Below, in pieces: positions 30,570 to 43,404 of a stretch of 64,000 bases of DNA (position 1 is the stretch's first letter; every line of letters starts with the position of its first letter). The notes below the pieces were generated by a model. The model was not told the DNA's origin, ran no database searches, and worked only from the letters and a program-made list of their open reading frames with translations. The stretch comes from Ctena decussata. Its lineage: Eukaryota; Mollusca; Bivalvia; Lucinida; Lucinidae. The DNA is taken from positions 27,860,166 to 27,924,165 of the forward strand of contig OZ022508.1 in the NCBI GenBank assembly GCA_963989385.1, given 5' to 3'. The translations under genes were made by a program, and so were the position numbers.

Positions 30570-31423
30570 CAAAAACCTTATGTTAGTATCCATCAGATGC
30601 ACTTTCGGGGCGTCCTACTCAGCCCCTGATCAAGGAGACGGGCTTTGAGGCTTCAGCCCCGCCATCTGGGCCTGTGTGATGTTTAATAAGTAGGCAGATA
30701 ATAACGTGTATCTGATTACAGTTTGAGATAATTTATCCATGTGACTAGATTAATATATATGTTGTGACACCTCATTAGAGGCGATTCTAATGAGGTATCG
30801 CAACAAATATTTCAAAGCAAAATAGACACCATTAAAAAGTCTCATCAAATTGATCCAATTATATCATATATTTTCCCCCTCCCCCACATACACATACATC
30901 TCGGCACTCCCAGCCCCATCAGTTATCCAGAGCCCCACCAGTACGTGGTGGTCTGGATCCGGGCCTGCTTTTAACAATTGTTAAGAATGAGAGTTCTATG
31001 TATTTCTGTTACTTGCAGTACATCAAGGATTTTTTTCTGCACAAAGTTGGCCAATCACGGTCGTTTACAATGACTAAGCTTGAAATGACTATCTCGTAGA
31101 ACACTGGAAACTCAAGGTCGGGCGAGTGCCTGCCGCACACGCAACGCAGCAGTTCCAGGATCGCGCTGTTTCGGTGTTTACAATTATGTCATTTCTCTCT
31201 CTCTCATTCTTTTTCTGTGGGAGACGATTCAAATGTTTCAAAGAGCCATTAAACTCGGAATAATCAATCGGTTAATCGCCAGATTATAAAGGAAAGTGCT
31301 CATTTAGTGTTTGTGGAAAACTGTCTGTTGTAGCGGTGTGTTTATCAGCTAGAAGTCTTTTTTTTTTTTGCTATGGCCATCAACAAACGCTTATTCTGTA
31401 AATTCCTCTTTTTTCTAGTTTTT
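30570..31423. other. Intergenic, no gene seen
   Basis: No supported gene. A short TCTCTCTCTC run lies at about 31196 and a T run at about 31358. Confidence 0.55.
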
Positions 31424-31735
31424 TTAATTTAAGCCCTCGTCCTGCTTTCTGAAAGGTATTGTTTGTTTCAAGAAGGTGAAAGCCGAAAGTGCGCTCGGTA
31501 AGAATTCTGTGCTGTACTTCTTCCGTCTGAAAAAACAACATTCATCAATAAAAAAAAACCCGCACCAACCATTCGCAAGATAAAGATTCTTTATTTATGA
31601 TTGTTTTAGGTTTAGCGGCCCTTTGAGGCAGTATTTCACTATATATCAGGCCGTCTCCCAAAGAGGGGAGAGAAAGAAGAGAAATGATAGAAAAGAAAAA
31701 GAAAAAAAAAAAACCACCCCACCTACTGCAAGCAC
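31424..31735 (+). repeat. Composite repeat (GCCCTCGTCCTGCTTTCTG + SINE-2), copy 1
   Basis: AAGCCCTCGTCCTGCTTTCT, GGTGAAAGCCGAAAGTG, TCGGTAAGAATTCTGTGCTG and ACCATTCGCAAGATAAAGAT are followed by an inverted SINE-2. The same order and spacing recur at 51324-51640, so SINE and flank were copied together. Confidence 0.85.
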
Positions 31736-31830
31736 GGTAGCTCCTTGCCCAACTATATTCCAAATCAGTACGGGACGCCCGGCACTGGAAGTTGAACACA
31801 GCACCATCGCACCACGCGACCACCCCCAAG
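31588..31830 (-). mobile_element. SINE-2, copy 1
   Basis: On the minus strand: a tRNA-like head GGTCGCGTGGTGCGATGGTG, a GTGCCGGG word, CCTGC...TTGCAGTAGGT, then CTCTCC..GGGAGACGGCCTGA and a GGGCCGCTAAACC tail. The ORFs on both strands over it are by-products. Confidence 0.75.
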
Positions 31831-32087
31831 ATTCTTTATGCAGAATCCACGAAGACTAGAACCATTTGGCGGACCCGATGTCCTACAGCAAGTGCGCTAA
31901 CCGAAAAAGTATACATGCAACAGACACACAGGCTGTTATATTGACGAAGAGCCGTAAAATTAAAATGAATGTGTACACGTTCATGGGAAGCAACTCTGCA
32001 GTTAGCCTCCCTTCTGAATCGAGGGTTAACTCGGGGGAAAGAATTAGCTTCCTAGAAGAGAAATCTTTCCTTTAAGCGTATACCCTA

Positions 32088-32345
32088 TTGATTTGATTGA
32101 TTGATTGTTATGGGTTTAACGGCCCTTTGAGACAGCATTTCAGTCTATATCAGGCCGTCTCCCAGAGAGGGAGAAAGAGGAAAAATGATAGACGAGAGAA
32201 AGAATGGCCAACCCCCCCCCCCCCCCCCCCCCCCCCGCACCTACTGCAAGCACAGTAGGCCCTTGCCCTACAATGTTCCAAATCAGTAGGACGCCCCGGA
32301 ACTGGAAGTTACACACAGCATCATCGCACCACCAGACCACCCCTG
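32088..32345 (-). mobile_element. SINE-2, copy 2
   Basis: Starts with TTGATTGTTATGGGTTTAAC (inverted tail) and ends with GCATCATCGCACCACCAGAC (inverted head). A run of 25 C at 32212-32236 replaces the usual ACAACCCCCACCC segment. Confidence 0.8.
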
Positions 32346-32486
32346 TATACCCTATTTTAGAAGGCTTTCATCGTGCAGGGAAATTGGAAATAAAAAAGTC
32401 GGGTTTTTTTTGTAAAAATGGGTAGATGAACCCATACACCTTTAAGCACCATTAGTGACAATGCAGGCACAAGCACTACATTTACA

Positions 32487-32708
32487 AGACCAACGATGTG
32501 GTTGTGCGCCCAGCGCATACTCAGATCAGCCTGGGCATCCGCCCAGTTTGATCAGACTCTTCGTTAAGATCTGAAAGGGTAGCTAAGGATCTAAGCTACG
32601 TCCATGCGGACAGCGAAAACTTTGATCAGACTGGGCGGATGCCCAGGGTGATCTGAGTCTGCGCTGGGCGCACAACCACATTGTTGGTTTTGTCGTGTCG
32701 CGGCTCAT
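32487..32708 (-). mobile_element. E-family palindromic element, copy G
   Basis: The first ~18 bases are lost; it opens at GACCAACGATGTGGTTGTGC and closes with TTTTGTCGTGTCGCGGCTCA. Confidence 0.82.
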
Positions 32709-33078
32709 TTACTTACACTAGAGCTAGTTTTCGGGCCAGTATAGGTCGTCTGTGGAGGTGTGTTCCATCAAGAGATATTTTACTTCCCTCCGAAGTAAAG
32801 ACAAAATCTCGGAAGCCAATAATTCAGTAAAAAGGTTTCTTTATAAAACAATTATTGGTTCCATTAAATTAAGAGCTAAGAAATGGATTTCAAAACAAAT
32901 TTGTCAATTTTATTGAGCCTATGCTTCTTGTTGAATTGATGAATCACAGTTTGATTATATTAAGGCCTCGCAATCCAGATTTGGTACTGTTTAAATTTGT
33001 ATCATCTTGTCAGAGAACATAAAACGGGAAGCCACATCTAGATAACATACATGTATTGTTTAACTTTTCCAAATTTTG

Positions 33079-33210
33079 GCTGGTTGGTTGGTTGTTTTGG
33101 ATTTAACGGCTCTTTAAGACAGTGTTTAAGTCTTTATCGAGCCGGCTCCCAGAGAGAGGGAGAAAGAAGAGATATGATAGAGGAGAGAAAAATGTCCGAA
33201 CAACTCACCC
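33079..33210 (-). mobile_element. SINE-2, copy 3, tail half
   Basis: GGTTGGTTGTTTTGGATTTA through AAAAATGTCCGAACAACTCA is the inverted tail half. The matching head half begins at 34651, so the SINE was split by a ~1.4 kb insertion. Confidence 0.78.
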
Positions 33211-34643
33211 ATGTGCAACTATCGCTCACCTGCCAGTATATGCTCAGGTCTACTGGCCAAAATGTAAGCCTTATGCTCAGGTAGGCATAAAAATGCTGCA
33301 ATTCTATAGGTTTGAACGGTTACATTCAAAATGCTGCAATTCTATAGGTTTGAACGGTTACATTCAAAAGCATTAGAGACCAAATTTGACCTTGCTGCAA
33401 AATAGGTCCAGTCAACCCAAGGTCATCATTTATATAAACTTGGTAGTACTAGAGTCCCAGATGATACATACCATGTTTCAAGGCAATTGGCCCAGTGATT
33501 CTGGAGAAGAAGATTTTTATGGTTTTTGCCATATATGGGCATGGTGGCCACCTTGATCATGTGACCTGTACCAAATATTTCAACTTTGTTTCCCACTTTG
33601 GCTGAAGGCTGCATATGAAATTTAATTGAAATTGGCCCAGTAGTTTCAGAGGAGAAGTCCTTTAAAATGTTGACACATTACAGACAAATGACCTTTAGCC
33701 AAGGTCACTAAATAACCTTGACCTCTAGAATTCATAGGGGTAAAAGTTGTCTGCATTGCCATATCACACAGCACTATAGCAACAAAAAGATGCACTTTTT
33801 AGCTTTTCCCATTCAAAAGCATTAGAGACCAAATTTGACCTTATGACAAAACAGGTCAAGGTCAACTGAAGGTCATCATTTATATAATCTTGGTAGCACT
33901 AGAGTCCCAAATGCTACATACCAAGTTTCAAGGCAATCGGCCCAGTGGTTCTGGAGCAGAAGATTTTTTAAGGTTTGTGCCATATATAGGCATGGTGGCC
34001 ATCCTGGTCATGTGACCTCGACCAAATATATAGAAATTCTAACCCACTTTGCGTGAGGGCTGCATATGAAATTTAATTTAATTAAGATTGGCCCGCTATT
34101 TTCAGAGGAGAAGTCCTTTAAAAATGTTGACAAACAACAGACAAATTACCTTTGGCCAAGGTCACTAAATGACCTTGACCTCTAGTATTCATATGGGTTG
34201 ACGATGACTGCATTTCCATATTACAGAGCATACATGTAACAGCAACAGAAAAATGCACTTTTTCAGCTTTTCCCATTCAAAAGCCTAGGGAACCAAATTA
34301 GACCTTGCCATAAAATAGATCAAGGTCAACCCGGGGTCACCATTTATATACCCTTTGTAGTACTAGAGTCCAAAATGCTACATACCAATTTTCTAGGCAA
34401 TCGGCCCAGTGGTTTTTGAGAAGAAGATTTTTTTAAGATTTTTACCCTATATGGTCATGGCGGCCACCTTCGTCATGTGACCTGAGCCAAATATATAAAC
34501 TTCCGTTCCCCCTATCCTGTTAAGGCTCCATATGAAATTTGACTTCAATTGGCCCGGTGGTTTCTGAGAAAATGTTTAAAAGTGTGGACGACGACGGACG
34601 ACGGACCATGGCTATACTATAAGCTCACCTTGACAGGATAGCT
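33211..34643 (+). mobile_element. Insertion carrying a ~450 bp tandem repeat (GGCCCAGTGGTTCTGGAG type)
   Basis: A 39 bp duplication (AATGCTGCAATTCTATAGG) lies at 33292-33370. From 33361 there are 2.7 units of ~450-464 bp, each with CATTCAAAAGC, AAATTTGACCTT, GGTCATCATTTATATA, CAAGTTTCAAGGCAATCGGC and AATGACCTTGACCTCTAG. It ends in GACGACGGACGACGGACC and AAGCTCACCTTGACAGG. Repeats with these phrases are widespread in bivalve DNA in my experience. The near-repeat AACAACTCACCCA / AACAAGCCACACCCA at the borders looks like a target duplication. It is non-coding. Confidence 0.7.
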
Positions 34644-34650
34644 AACAAGC

Positions 34651-34830
34651 CACACCCACACGTACTGCAAGTACAGTAGGCCTTTGTCCCACTTTTATCC
34701 AAATTAGTAGGACGCCCCGGCTCTGAAAGTTACCCAACACCATTGCCCGACCACGACCAATCCCAGCCTTTCCAATACTCCAGTCTGGATGCGGACTGGC
34801 TTCCAGCAGTTGCCTGTTAATTGCAGTAAG
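34651..34830 (-). mobile_element. SINE-2, copy 3, head half
   Basis: ACACGTACTGCAAGTACAGT through CCACGACCAATCCCAGCC completes the SINE begun at 33079. Confidence 0.78.
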
Positions 34831-34946
34831 TGTCACAGTCCAAGTTATCGGGAGAAGTTTTCTCTCAAGTTTCGAGGTATCCCAGTTTTACAGATCATTT
34901 CTATGACCAAGTGATACAGTCTAAAGCAATATGCTGAAAACCCCAC

Positions 34947-35037
34947 TTGGCACACAATGTTGAATCAACCTTGATTCAACGTCACGACGTTGAATTGAGG
35001 TTGATTCAATGTTGATTTAACCTTTTGTGCCTGCTGG
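34947..35037. mobile_element. CAGCAGGCA / GTTGATT-type inverted repeat, copy 4
   Basis: The best copy here: GGCACACAATGTTGAATCAA at the left and TTGATTTAACCTTTTGTGCC at the right, with CAACGTCACGACGTTG at the centre. Confidence 0.8.
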
Positions 35038-35424
35038 AACTGGTTTCAAGAAGCCGCCATTGGTTCCTTTTATTGTGGTAGTATACATGTACGCATTTGC
35101 TTAAATTATTATGGCCACCTTGAGGGTATTCACACACCTTAAAAGTTCTACAAAATAGAATGTTCTCAGGGAACTTCGTCAGGCATTGATTCTGGTGATA
35201 CAGTCAGCCTTTTTTGCCGTGCCCGATGTATTTTTGTATTGTTGCCGTCTTCCGGCATGCTGTAGCCGTAATGTTGTCTTGCTACTTGACCTTTAGGACT
35301 TTCCCCAGATAGTTCGCGTGCAAGTCTGCCAATATTTTGCCAGGGCGTGTGGTAAACTGTTCAAGTCTTGCGTGCATATGATGGGGTTGGCAGAACCATA
35401 GCCTTGTAGACTTTTGTTGTCTTT

Positions 35425-35690
35425 GGTTGGTTGGTTGTTTTGGGTTTAACTGTCTTTATCTTAACTGTCTTATTTTGTTTGAGACAGTATTTCAGTCTAT
35501 ATCGGTCCGTCTCTCAAAGAGCGGGAGAAAGAATAGAGAAATGATAGACGAGAGAAAAAAATTTCCAAACAACCCCCAACCGAACCTACTGCACTGCAAG
35601 CACAGCAGGCCCTTCTTAGTATGACGCCCGCAATGAAAGTAACCAGCACCATTGCTCGACACAACCAGACCACCTCAGAGATGTGTTTCA
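35425..35690 (-). mobile_element. SINE-2, copy 4
   Basis: GGTTGGTTGTTTTGGGTTTA opens the inverted tail, with a short TTAACTGTCTTAT duplication inside. GCACCATTGCTCGACACAAC marks the inverted head. Confidence 0.75.
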
Positions 35691-35760
35691 GCATGATTCC
35701 ATTTCGATCCCAAAACATCAAGCGTAGTCTGTCTTATACAGAAGCGGTCATTGCAGTTTA

Positions 35761-35838
35761 GGAAACATGAACTTTAGTAACCAATATCAAAATTTTCTCG
35801 AGAAAATTTGGAGTCTTGGATACTAAAGTTCATGTTTC
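35761..35838. repeat. Hairpin with ~35 bp arms
   Basis: GAAACATGAACTTTAGTAACC pairs with TACTAAAGTTCATGTTTC, and CAAATTTT-like words flank a central TTCTCGAGAA palindrome. Confidence 0.8.
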
Positions 35839-36275
35839 TGTATACATTCAGAGCAAGCACCTGCCATTTTCCTCCTTTCTCAACGGGATCAGTACTTGAA
35901 TGAAAGAACTGCTCCTTCAGGACAAAATTTCTCTCCCAATTTGGAAGAGTTACTTCATACAGGCAAGCAGACCCGTCAGGAAGACACATTAGTTGTTTTC
36001 CTTTGTAAGATTACAGAAAAATAATAATAGTAATAATACACATGGATGCTATATGTAAAGCATTAATACAGTATATGTGTTTGTTTCGTCAGTTAGATGG
36101 GAGTAAGGACATGCCCATAGTGTGGCTAACCCAGTTTCTTGTTTTCGTTCTTGTATGCATGTGTGTGTGCGTGCGTGTGTATGTTTCATGCTCTTTATGG
36201 TTATCCCTTTCAATAACTACTGACTACACCGATTTATACTGGTACTGAAATAGGCTGGACCTCAAGCGAACTATA

Positions 36276-36505
36276 TGAGGCGCGACTCGAGAAAACCAAC
36301 AAAGTGGTTGTGCGCCCAGCGCAGACTCAGATTAGCCTGGGCATCCGCCCAGTCTGATCAGAGTCTTTGCTGTCCGCATGGAAGTAGCTTAGATCCTTAG
36401 CTACCCTTTAAACGCTTAGCAAAGAGTCTGATCAGGCTGGGCGGAGGCCCAGGCTGATCTGAGTCTGCGCCGAGCACTTTGTTGGTTTCCTCATGTCGCG
36501 GCTCA
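36276..36505 (+). mobile_element. E-family palindromic element, copy H
   Basis: Ends TGAGGCGCGACTCGAGAAAA and CCTCATGTCGCGGCTCA. Loop orientation plus (CCGCATGGAAGTAGC). Confidence 0.83.
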
Positions 36506-36681
36506 TTTGTGCCAGAAATCCATAACAGAACGTATCTCATATTTTTCTAGTACATGCTGGTGAAATTTAAACGTCTTAAAGTTTTGTCTGTAACAAAGGA
36601 ATGGTGTCTCGATTTTTACTCCCCTGTTGCATTTATAAGGCTTTTTGTCGACATCTAAAATAGTTCCGTGACACTTAAATT

Positions 36682-36919
36682 TGAGCCGCGACACGAGAAA
36701 ACCAACAATGTGGTTGTGCGCCCAGCGCAGACTCAGATCACCCTGGGTATCCGCTCAGTCTGGTCAGACTCTTTGCTAAGTTCTTAAAGGGTAGCTAAGG
36801 GACTGAGCTACCTCCATGCGGACAGCGAAGACTCTGATCAGACTGGGCGGATGCCCAGGCTGATCTGAGTCTGCGCTGGGCGCACAACCACATTGTTGGT
36901 TTTCACACGTCGTGGCTCA
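36682..36919 (-). mobile_element. E-family palindromic element, copy I
   Basis: Ends TGAGCCGCGACACGAGAAAA and TTTTCACACGTCGTGGCTCA. It lies 176 bases from copy H in the opposite orientation. Confidence 0.84.
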
Positions 36920-37204
36920 TTTTGTTCTTTTAGTGCTTAATTGTGTTTCTGACTCGTTTGTGCTAAGGCCCTTTTCGTTAAAGTGAAGCCTTACATTTAC
37001 AACGTCTAATGGAGAACGTCTGCCACTTATAATAATAATGGCACAGACACTATGAACCAACTCTTTGCCATGCTATGGCATCGCTGGTGGAATTGCAGAC
37101 AATGCATAGACCTGACCAGACGGCTTATTCGGCCTGCTAAAGCTTTTCTTTCCACATGTCACGGGACTTAATGGTGCAATATGTCAGTCACAAGATATTC
37201 AAGA

Positions 37205-38140
37205 TCTCTTGAAAGGTCCACTCCTATTTTGCTTACTCCTATTTCGCCTATCCCCATTTCGCCAATGTTTTGTCCCATTTTGCTTATTCCCATTTCGCAG
37301 TCTCCAAAATATGTCACTATTCTCGATTTGCCTTCTCGGGTTTCGGAAACAGAGAGGCAATAGTTACTTTTCATGAATTTTATATTTATAGAAATTTACA
37401 TTAAATTATTTCACCAAAGATGAGAAAACAATAGTAAAAGTTATTAGTATATAAAAGCAGTTGCACCAATGTGTTATGATTCCTTTAACACTTAAATACA
37501 TTATATAAAAGTTCCGAATACTTAAATCCTCTGGAAGCAAGTAATTTACCAAATAAATGAGAAAAGCAGACTCGGGTTAATTGAGTCTGTTCATGACCAG
37601 TAAAGAAAGAGACACTGGCCACGCTCCCTAGCACTGGCTTATGCAGAACTCTATTTCAAAATGACTGAAAATAAACTAAATGATCCCAAAGGTCCAGAAA
37701 ATATAATCTGCACTATGATGACATATGGGGAGCTAAAAATGTTTACTGGATTACTTTCTTCCATGAAAGTATATAATGTTGGTTTTTACCAGAAATTTGT
37801 TCTAGGGTCTTTCTAATGAATAACCACATCAGAATTTACGAAGAAATAAAGCATTAACATTTTATACAATTTTATTGTCCAGTTAAACATGTATATAATT
37901 ATCACGAGTCTTGAAAGTAAATGCTGAGCAACAGGCACTATATAGAGGGATCCAGGTTAATCAAAATAAAATATATAATACCAATGTTTGCCAAAAACAT
38001 ACGAACCTAATTTTTTCGTGGAGTAGGCGAACTGGGAATGAAGTCACATTTGAAAGTAGGCGAAATGGGAGTAAGCGGAATGGGAAAATGCAAAAGGGAG
38101 ATTGCAAAATGTCAGTAGGCGAAATGAGTACAGCCCCTTT
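37205..38140. mobile_element. Fold-back element built of CCCATTTCGCCTA repeats
   Basis: Left arm 37205-37310 repeats words like ACTCCTATTTCGCCTATCC and CCCATTTCGC. Right arm 38018-38140 repeats their reverse complements (GTAGGCGAAATGGGAGTAAG). The ends share AAAGG...ACTC / GAGT...CCTTT. The central ~700 bases contain a copy of the CTGCACTATGATGATG repeat (37565-37740). The 60-109 residue ORFs on either strand come from the repeats. Confidence 0.65.
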
Positions 38141-38324
38141 GATATCAGACAAAGCAAATTACTATGTAACTACGAAACAATTCATTTGGAGGCAGCTGTT
38201 GTTTTCTTATGCCAGAAGCCTGCTTTTTACACACAAATAGTTTTTGTTAATTAGAGGTTATTTTGTGATCTGAACAGCTGTTTTATGAAATCAAAATAGC
38301 TCAGATAATATCTGGCCTTTTTGC

Positions 38325-38720
38325 ATTTGCTTAAGAAATAAATCAACTGTAGCAGTGAACTTTAGTGTAATAATTCACTGTTTGGAGGTCAATTGTAAAG
38401 TAGATCATATCAAAAGCGCGGAGCGCAAGTGATATATCTACTTAACACTCTCAAACGCCGAAAAAGTATTCTTTCCATTCAGATTCTCCCAACCTTCCTG
38501 CCAGCGCGTTCATGCTCCCGCTAATATCCTTAACTGTGTTTTAATGGCGATTTTGGAAGAAAAAGAGACATTACACCGTCTGACGTCGCAAAAACTCACA
38601 AAAGGACGTCAGAAATTGCCAGTGATGTCAGCAATTAGACTCACGCGCTTGTTGCAGAATAACACGGAATTTTCCATTGCTTCTATCATGTCTATAGGCA
38701 CACTATGTTAGATTAAACAA
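38325..38720. mobile_element. TTCACTGTTTGGAGGTCA-family element, copy 1
   Basis: TAATTCACTGTTTGGAGGTC, CCAACCTTCCTGCCAGCGCG and TTAGACTCACGCGCTT occur in the same order as at 43405-43850. It is non-coding. Confidence 0.75.
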
Positions 38721-41700
38721 TAATGTTTACAGTTTCTTTGTGGATCCATGCATCCCTGTATAAAACTCTGTGGATCCGCAGTTGTGCAGTATTATTGTAG
38801 CCTTTGGCACCATGTGCAATTCGCGTATGCATACAAAGTGTGCAATTTCTTTCCAATTTAATTGCCGAGATTCTAGTCTTTTGGCATGCCAATCTTGTAC
38901 ATGCATTTCAATAAAAATGTTTGCAGACAATGCCCATATCTGATTAGAATTTGGTGCACCTTTCTGAAATAGAGTTTCAAAAGGAAACGTCAATACATGT
39001 TCCTTTTAATCATCTCAAAATTGTGTTTTTCTGTTTAATCTTATACCGTATTCCGGGGAAATTAATTTTCTGAAGTAAAATGATCTTTTCATTGCCTAAG
39101 GCATACAGATTATTATTTCTCTGTAAAATAGAAAATTAATTGATTTGTGTGCGTAGCTGACAACTAGAAATATTCTCAGATTTAAATATCTCTTGATGAT
39201 TAATAATGGAAAATAAATATCCTTCCTTATAGCTATAATTCATGATGAAAATTGAAGAAATATTTATGTCCTGTAGTGTATTAACGTGAGTGTAACAAAC
39301 ATGTGTTCATGAATCGCAACATGTTATCTAAGAAATTAGATCTTGAGCTGACCATAGACCCCCCCTCCCCCCCCCCCCCCCCCCGGGAGAGTTTTGTACC
39401 CTATAATTTTCTGAAGCTACATTATATAAGAAACAAAATGACACATGTTAGCCCTCTGTACGTTGGGGCGTTAACGTATAACGTCAACGTCAATTACACT
39501 ACCCAAATTTACATATTCACGTTATAATAGAAAATACGAATTGTTATACACATGTCAGTATCCGCCCTAAATAATGTTGGGTTTTGTCTGCTAGTACATA
39601 AATCCCTGTTTCAAGGTATTTGACATTGTCAAGGATAAGTTAACTAACCCGTATAACGTAGTTGATATTGTATTTGACCCCCCCCCCCACCCCCCTTAGT
39701 TTCTAAATACGTGTAATATAAGGTGCAAATTGTAAGAATTTAAGTGTAGAGAAAAGTTAATGTCATATATATGACTGTTTCAATATTCTACTATAAAAAC
39801 AAACAAACTGAAGTCTTACAAAACTCGTCAGCAGTCACGATTAATATGTAACGTATGTAACCATAACAAAAATACGATAAAAACAACCAGAATCAGACTG
39901 AATCGCTGAATTGGTGGACTGAAGTTTATACGTGCTCCATCAATCTTCTTTGATTCATGCCCAGCTTAGATAAGTTAGGCAGCAGTTAGCAGTAGATTCA
40001 TTAGATGGGAACAGAAACTATCTTATTTTTGAAGAATTTAACCTACACAATGACAAGAAAAGCTAAGAAAGCCAACATCAGCGGCATTTTATTTTCAATG
40101 TTATCTATAATTTATGTTAAGTAGACACTGTTATACGTATATGTAAATATGAAGAAACGCCAATGTTGTGTGTCCTCAAACTATAAAAAACATTGGATAG
40201 CATATATTTGAAAAGCAATCTAACAGTAACGTTACGTTACATAATTGGAATATGTCGAGGATAAGATTTGTGAGCCATCTGTTATCAAACTTTTAGTTCC
40301 CGGCGGCATGAATTATTCATTGCTGTAGTATTAGCTTACCACTGGTCGTCAGATGGCAAATTTAGCTCTTTGAAATACACAAGAACTCAGCGAGACACTT
40401 ACTATAGCTTGTTAGAGCTGAAGCAGTTCGACATTGCCTTCAATTCAGTCTCACTTAAAATGACTCTTTTTTTTTTAATTCTATGCATAGAATGAAGTAA
40501 GTATAAGTTGATATATGCTGCAACTGATTAGTATTTAGGTTCTCGTTATGATGGGGATCAAACCAATTTCGCTACCTGTGCTGTTGGCTGAGCCATTCAA
40601 TTACCCTACATACAAATATGCAACTGTAACTACCAGCCAAGGCAATCAAGAGCAGTACCAACTCTGCTGTCGGCATTAACACAATTTTTGCTATGTTGTC
40701 AGTCGAATCGTCAGCCACGAGCCTCTTTGCACAGTAACTGCTTTACATAGGTTCGCAAATATGTAAGGCTCCCGTGATCATTACTTACATGTTAATTTGT
40801 GATCTACGTGATCTGTTTATGCAGCTCCCGGCCATCAAATACATTACAAAATATTAACAATGTGAAAATTGAAGGATTCTAGAAAGTGACATACTTTATA
40901 ACGCACACAACATTCTGTCATCAGCCTGTTCAGTTGTTCTATTTTTCATTTCGTTGTCACAAATATTTAACTGGTCAGGTAATTTTGCAAACCCCATGGT
41001 TTTATTCCCACTTTTTGTTACTAGCAAGGACTAAAGGTGTTACAAAATACAAATTTCAGTCAGGCAATTTTCAACATGTAAGCAACTAAAATTTTGTTTG
41101 GATATTGCCAAAATTCTGTATTCTCTAACAGTATTTAACATATTTGGACAAGGATGATTTGATAAGCAGTAAGATATCATTAATAAGCAGTTTACAACCA
41201 TATTTACTGCTACAAAAGTAAACAATATGGTAATACAAGGTCACGGAGATCAAATGCAGTAAGTTATTTAGGTTAGCCCTTCCATGGCATGTATAGGTAT
41301 GCACTATTTCTATTGTTTGGTTAATTGCTCTTCAGAAATACTGTATTACTAGTTGAGGATATTGGAAAGGAAGAGAATTCATAACCTCTCAATAAAACGT
41401 TGTATACGTTACTTGTTCGGTCTTTCTTTTCTTATTTCTCTTCAATATAATGCTGCAAAGCATAACTACAGTGTAGGCAAAATACATTCTGAAGGAGAAC
41501 TAAAATTTGCTCATAAATATCTGAACAGCAACGACCAACATTAATATATTCTGTCATTTTCATTTGCCATGTTATTATGTGTGCAGAGCTACTGGAACAC
41601 TGTCCCTGGGAAAAAAACATTTTTTCCAACTTAACGTATCTTTATGTTCTTTGGTGAGTAGATTTTTTAAGAGATGATTGAATGTAGTTAGATTCTTTAA

Positions 41701-43404
41701 CAGATGATTGAATGTAGTTAGACTTTAAAGAGCAGGAAACAAAAGCACAGAAATATAGATCATCTTAAACATAGCATTTATAGATTGCTACAGTATACTA
41801 GTAAACTGCTAGTGTCTCTTTTTGTATTAAATGTTTCTGATACTATTCTCCCAAACTTCTGGTTGACACATTATTGTTATTACTTAAAGGAACTAAATAA
41901 AGCAATGTATAGACACTACCATTAATTATTTTCAAAAGTTTGTTTGTTTCTTAACTGTAACTCAGCAATGTTGTTTCCTTCGGTAACGTAAAATATACGA
42001 TAGTCTTACAAAAGTAAGTATACGCTGCCAGCAAATATCTACATTAGCTTTGATGCTGAACTGTATTTGGCTTAAGTCTTCAAACTTCAGGTTTACTGTT
42101 CTGCTTTACATTTATTTCAGTGTGCACGTAAAAACTATACCAAATCCTGTCGATAAACAAGGTGGTACTCCATTTTGCATTGTTGATTATTGATTATTTT
42201 ATAGTTATAAACTAAACACATCAAAACCACTTAGCTTTTAATGGTATCAAACTGACTGTATATCATTTTATTCGAGCACTATATGCAAAATCAATGCTGG
42301 CTTTTATCAGCTGCGGCTTTATCTGTTCTGAAGTTGTATTGTTTTTTTATTTTTTTTATTTTTTTTGGATTTCCAGCTGTATATATATTGGGGTTTTTTT
42401 ATTTTGAATTTTTGGCTTTTCCAGCTGTATATAACAAAAATTCACGTATGTTACTTTTTTTAGAACTCAAATGTACAAATTGTAAAAGAAACAAACTGGG
42501 CAATGCCATTTAGAAATACTTTTATTTTTGATATAATAACAAAGTAAACAGCAAAACCCATTTTACATGTGCAAAATATGTCAATGCCCTTAACATTACA
42601 ATTTGAAGTATACTGTGTTTAATCACGTATAAAACACACCTCATGAATCCCTAAAAGTAATAACTGAGAGTAGTGTTGATAGGTCCAAGTACACAATATA
42701 TCATAAGAACACCCAGACTTTTTTTTATTGACAGTGGAAAGAAACCCTGATTAACGGTATTATAATGAAATATTTTAAATGATAATGTTATTTACGCTAC
42801 GACTAGTAATAGTTTATCATAGAACAAAAAACAGAATGCATTTTTCTCTTATATTAAAAGGTTCTTTAATGAAGAAACTGCTACCAAAGAAAATAAAATG
42901 ATTCTATCTTCAAATTATATGATTTTAACAACAAATAGCCCTAGGTAACGTATATAATCGATCATTGTGGCCGACTAAAATGAATTCAAAATATTGTGGA
43001 ACTGTTCCTTGCTGTTTAAATAGGCTAGCATATTCAATATTAACTTTTACTGTTGTTTTCAATTCCAACAGCGTAGTTCAAGCACTTGAATTATACGGAA
43101 AGTGATAATTGTTTGGAACATTTATAAGGGGCTACTGTATTCAACATCCTATTTCTCCCACAGTATACAAGATAGGGTAAGAATTTTTGCAGTTCTGAAA
43201 AGATCTATAAATTTTCTTTAATACGGTACGAATTATTTTGTCTGATATCAAAGGAATAACTTACAAAAAGAAAGTATTTTGGATTGAAATAGCAATTTTA
43301 ATGGAGTGTAAAGAAAAACGTCACGTATATTACACCAATGTAGGTTGAAGTGACCTTTCAAACATCATAACTTTTAGCTACTACATTGTCCTATTAATTT
43401 CTAT
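38721..43404. other. 4.7 kb with no gene seen
   Basis: AT-rich DNA without exon-like frames that have splice borders. A C run of 18 at 39367-39384 and C-rich DNA at 39679-39698 are the only compositional features. A small direct duplication (AGATGATTGAATGTAGTTAG) lies at about 41672-41725. A tRNA-like minus-strand word pair near 40545-40615 (GGTTTGATCCCCATC with GAATGGCTCAGCC) may be a SINE trace. Confidence 0.55.
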
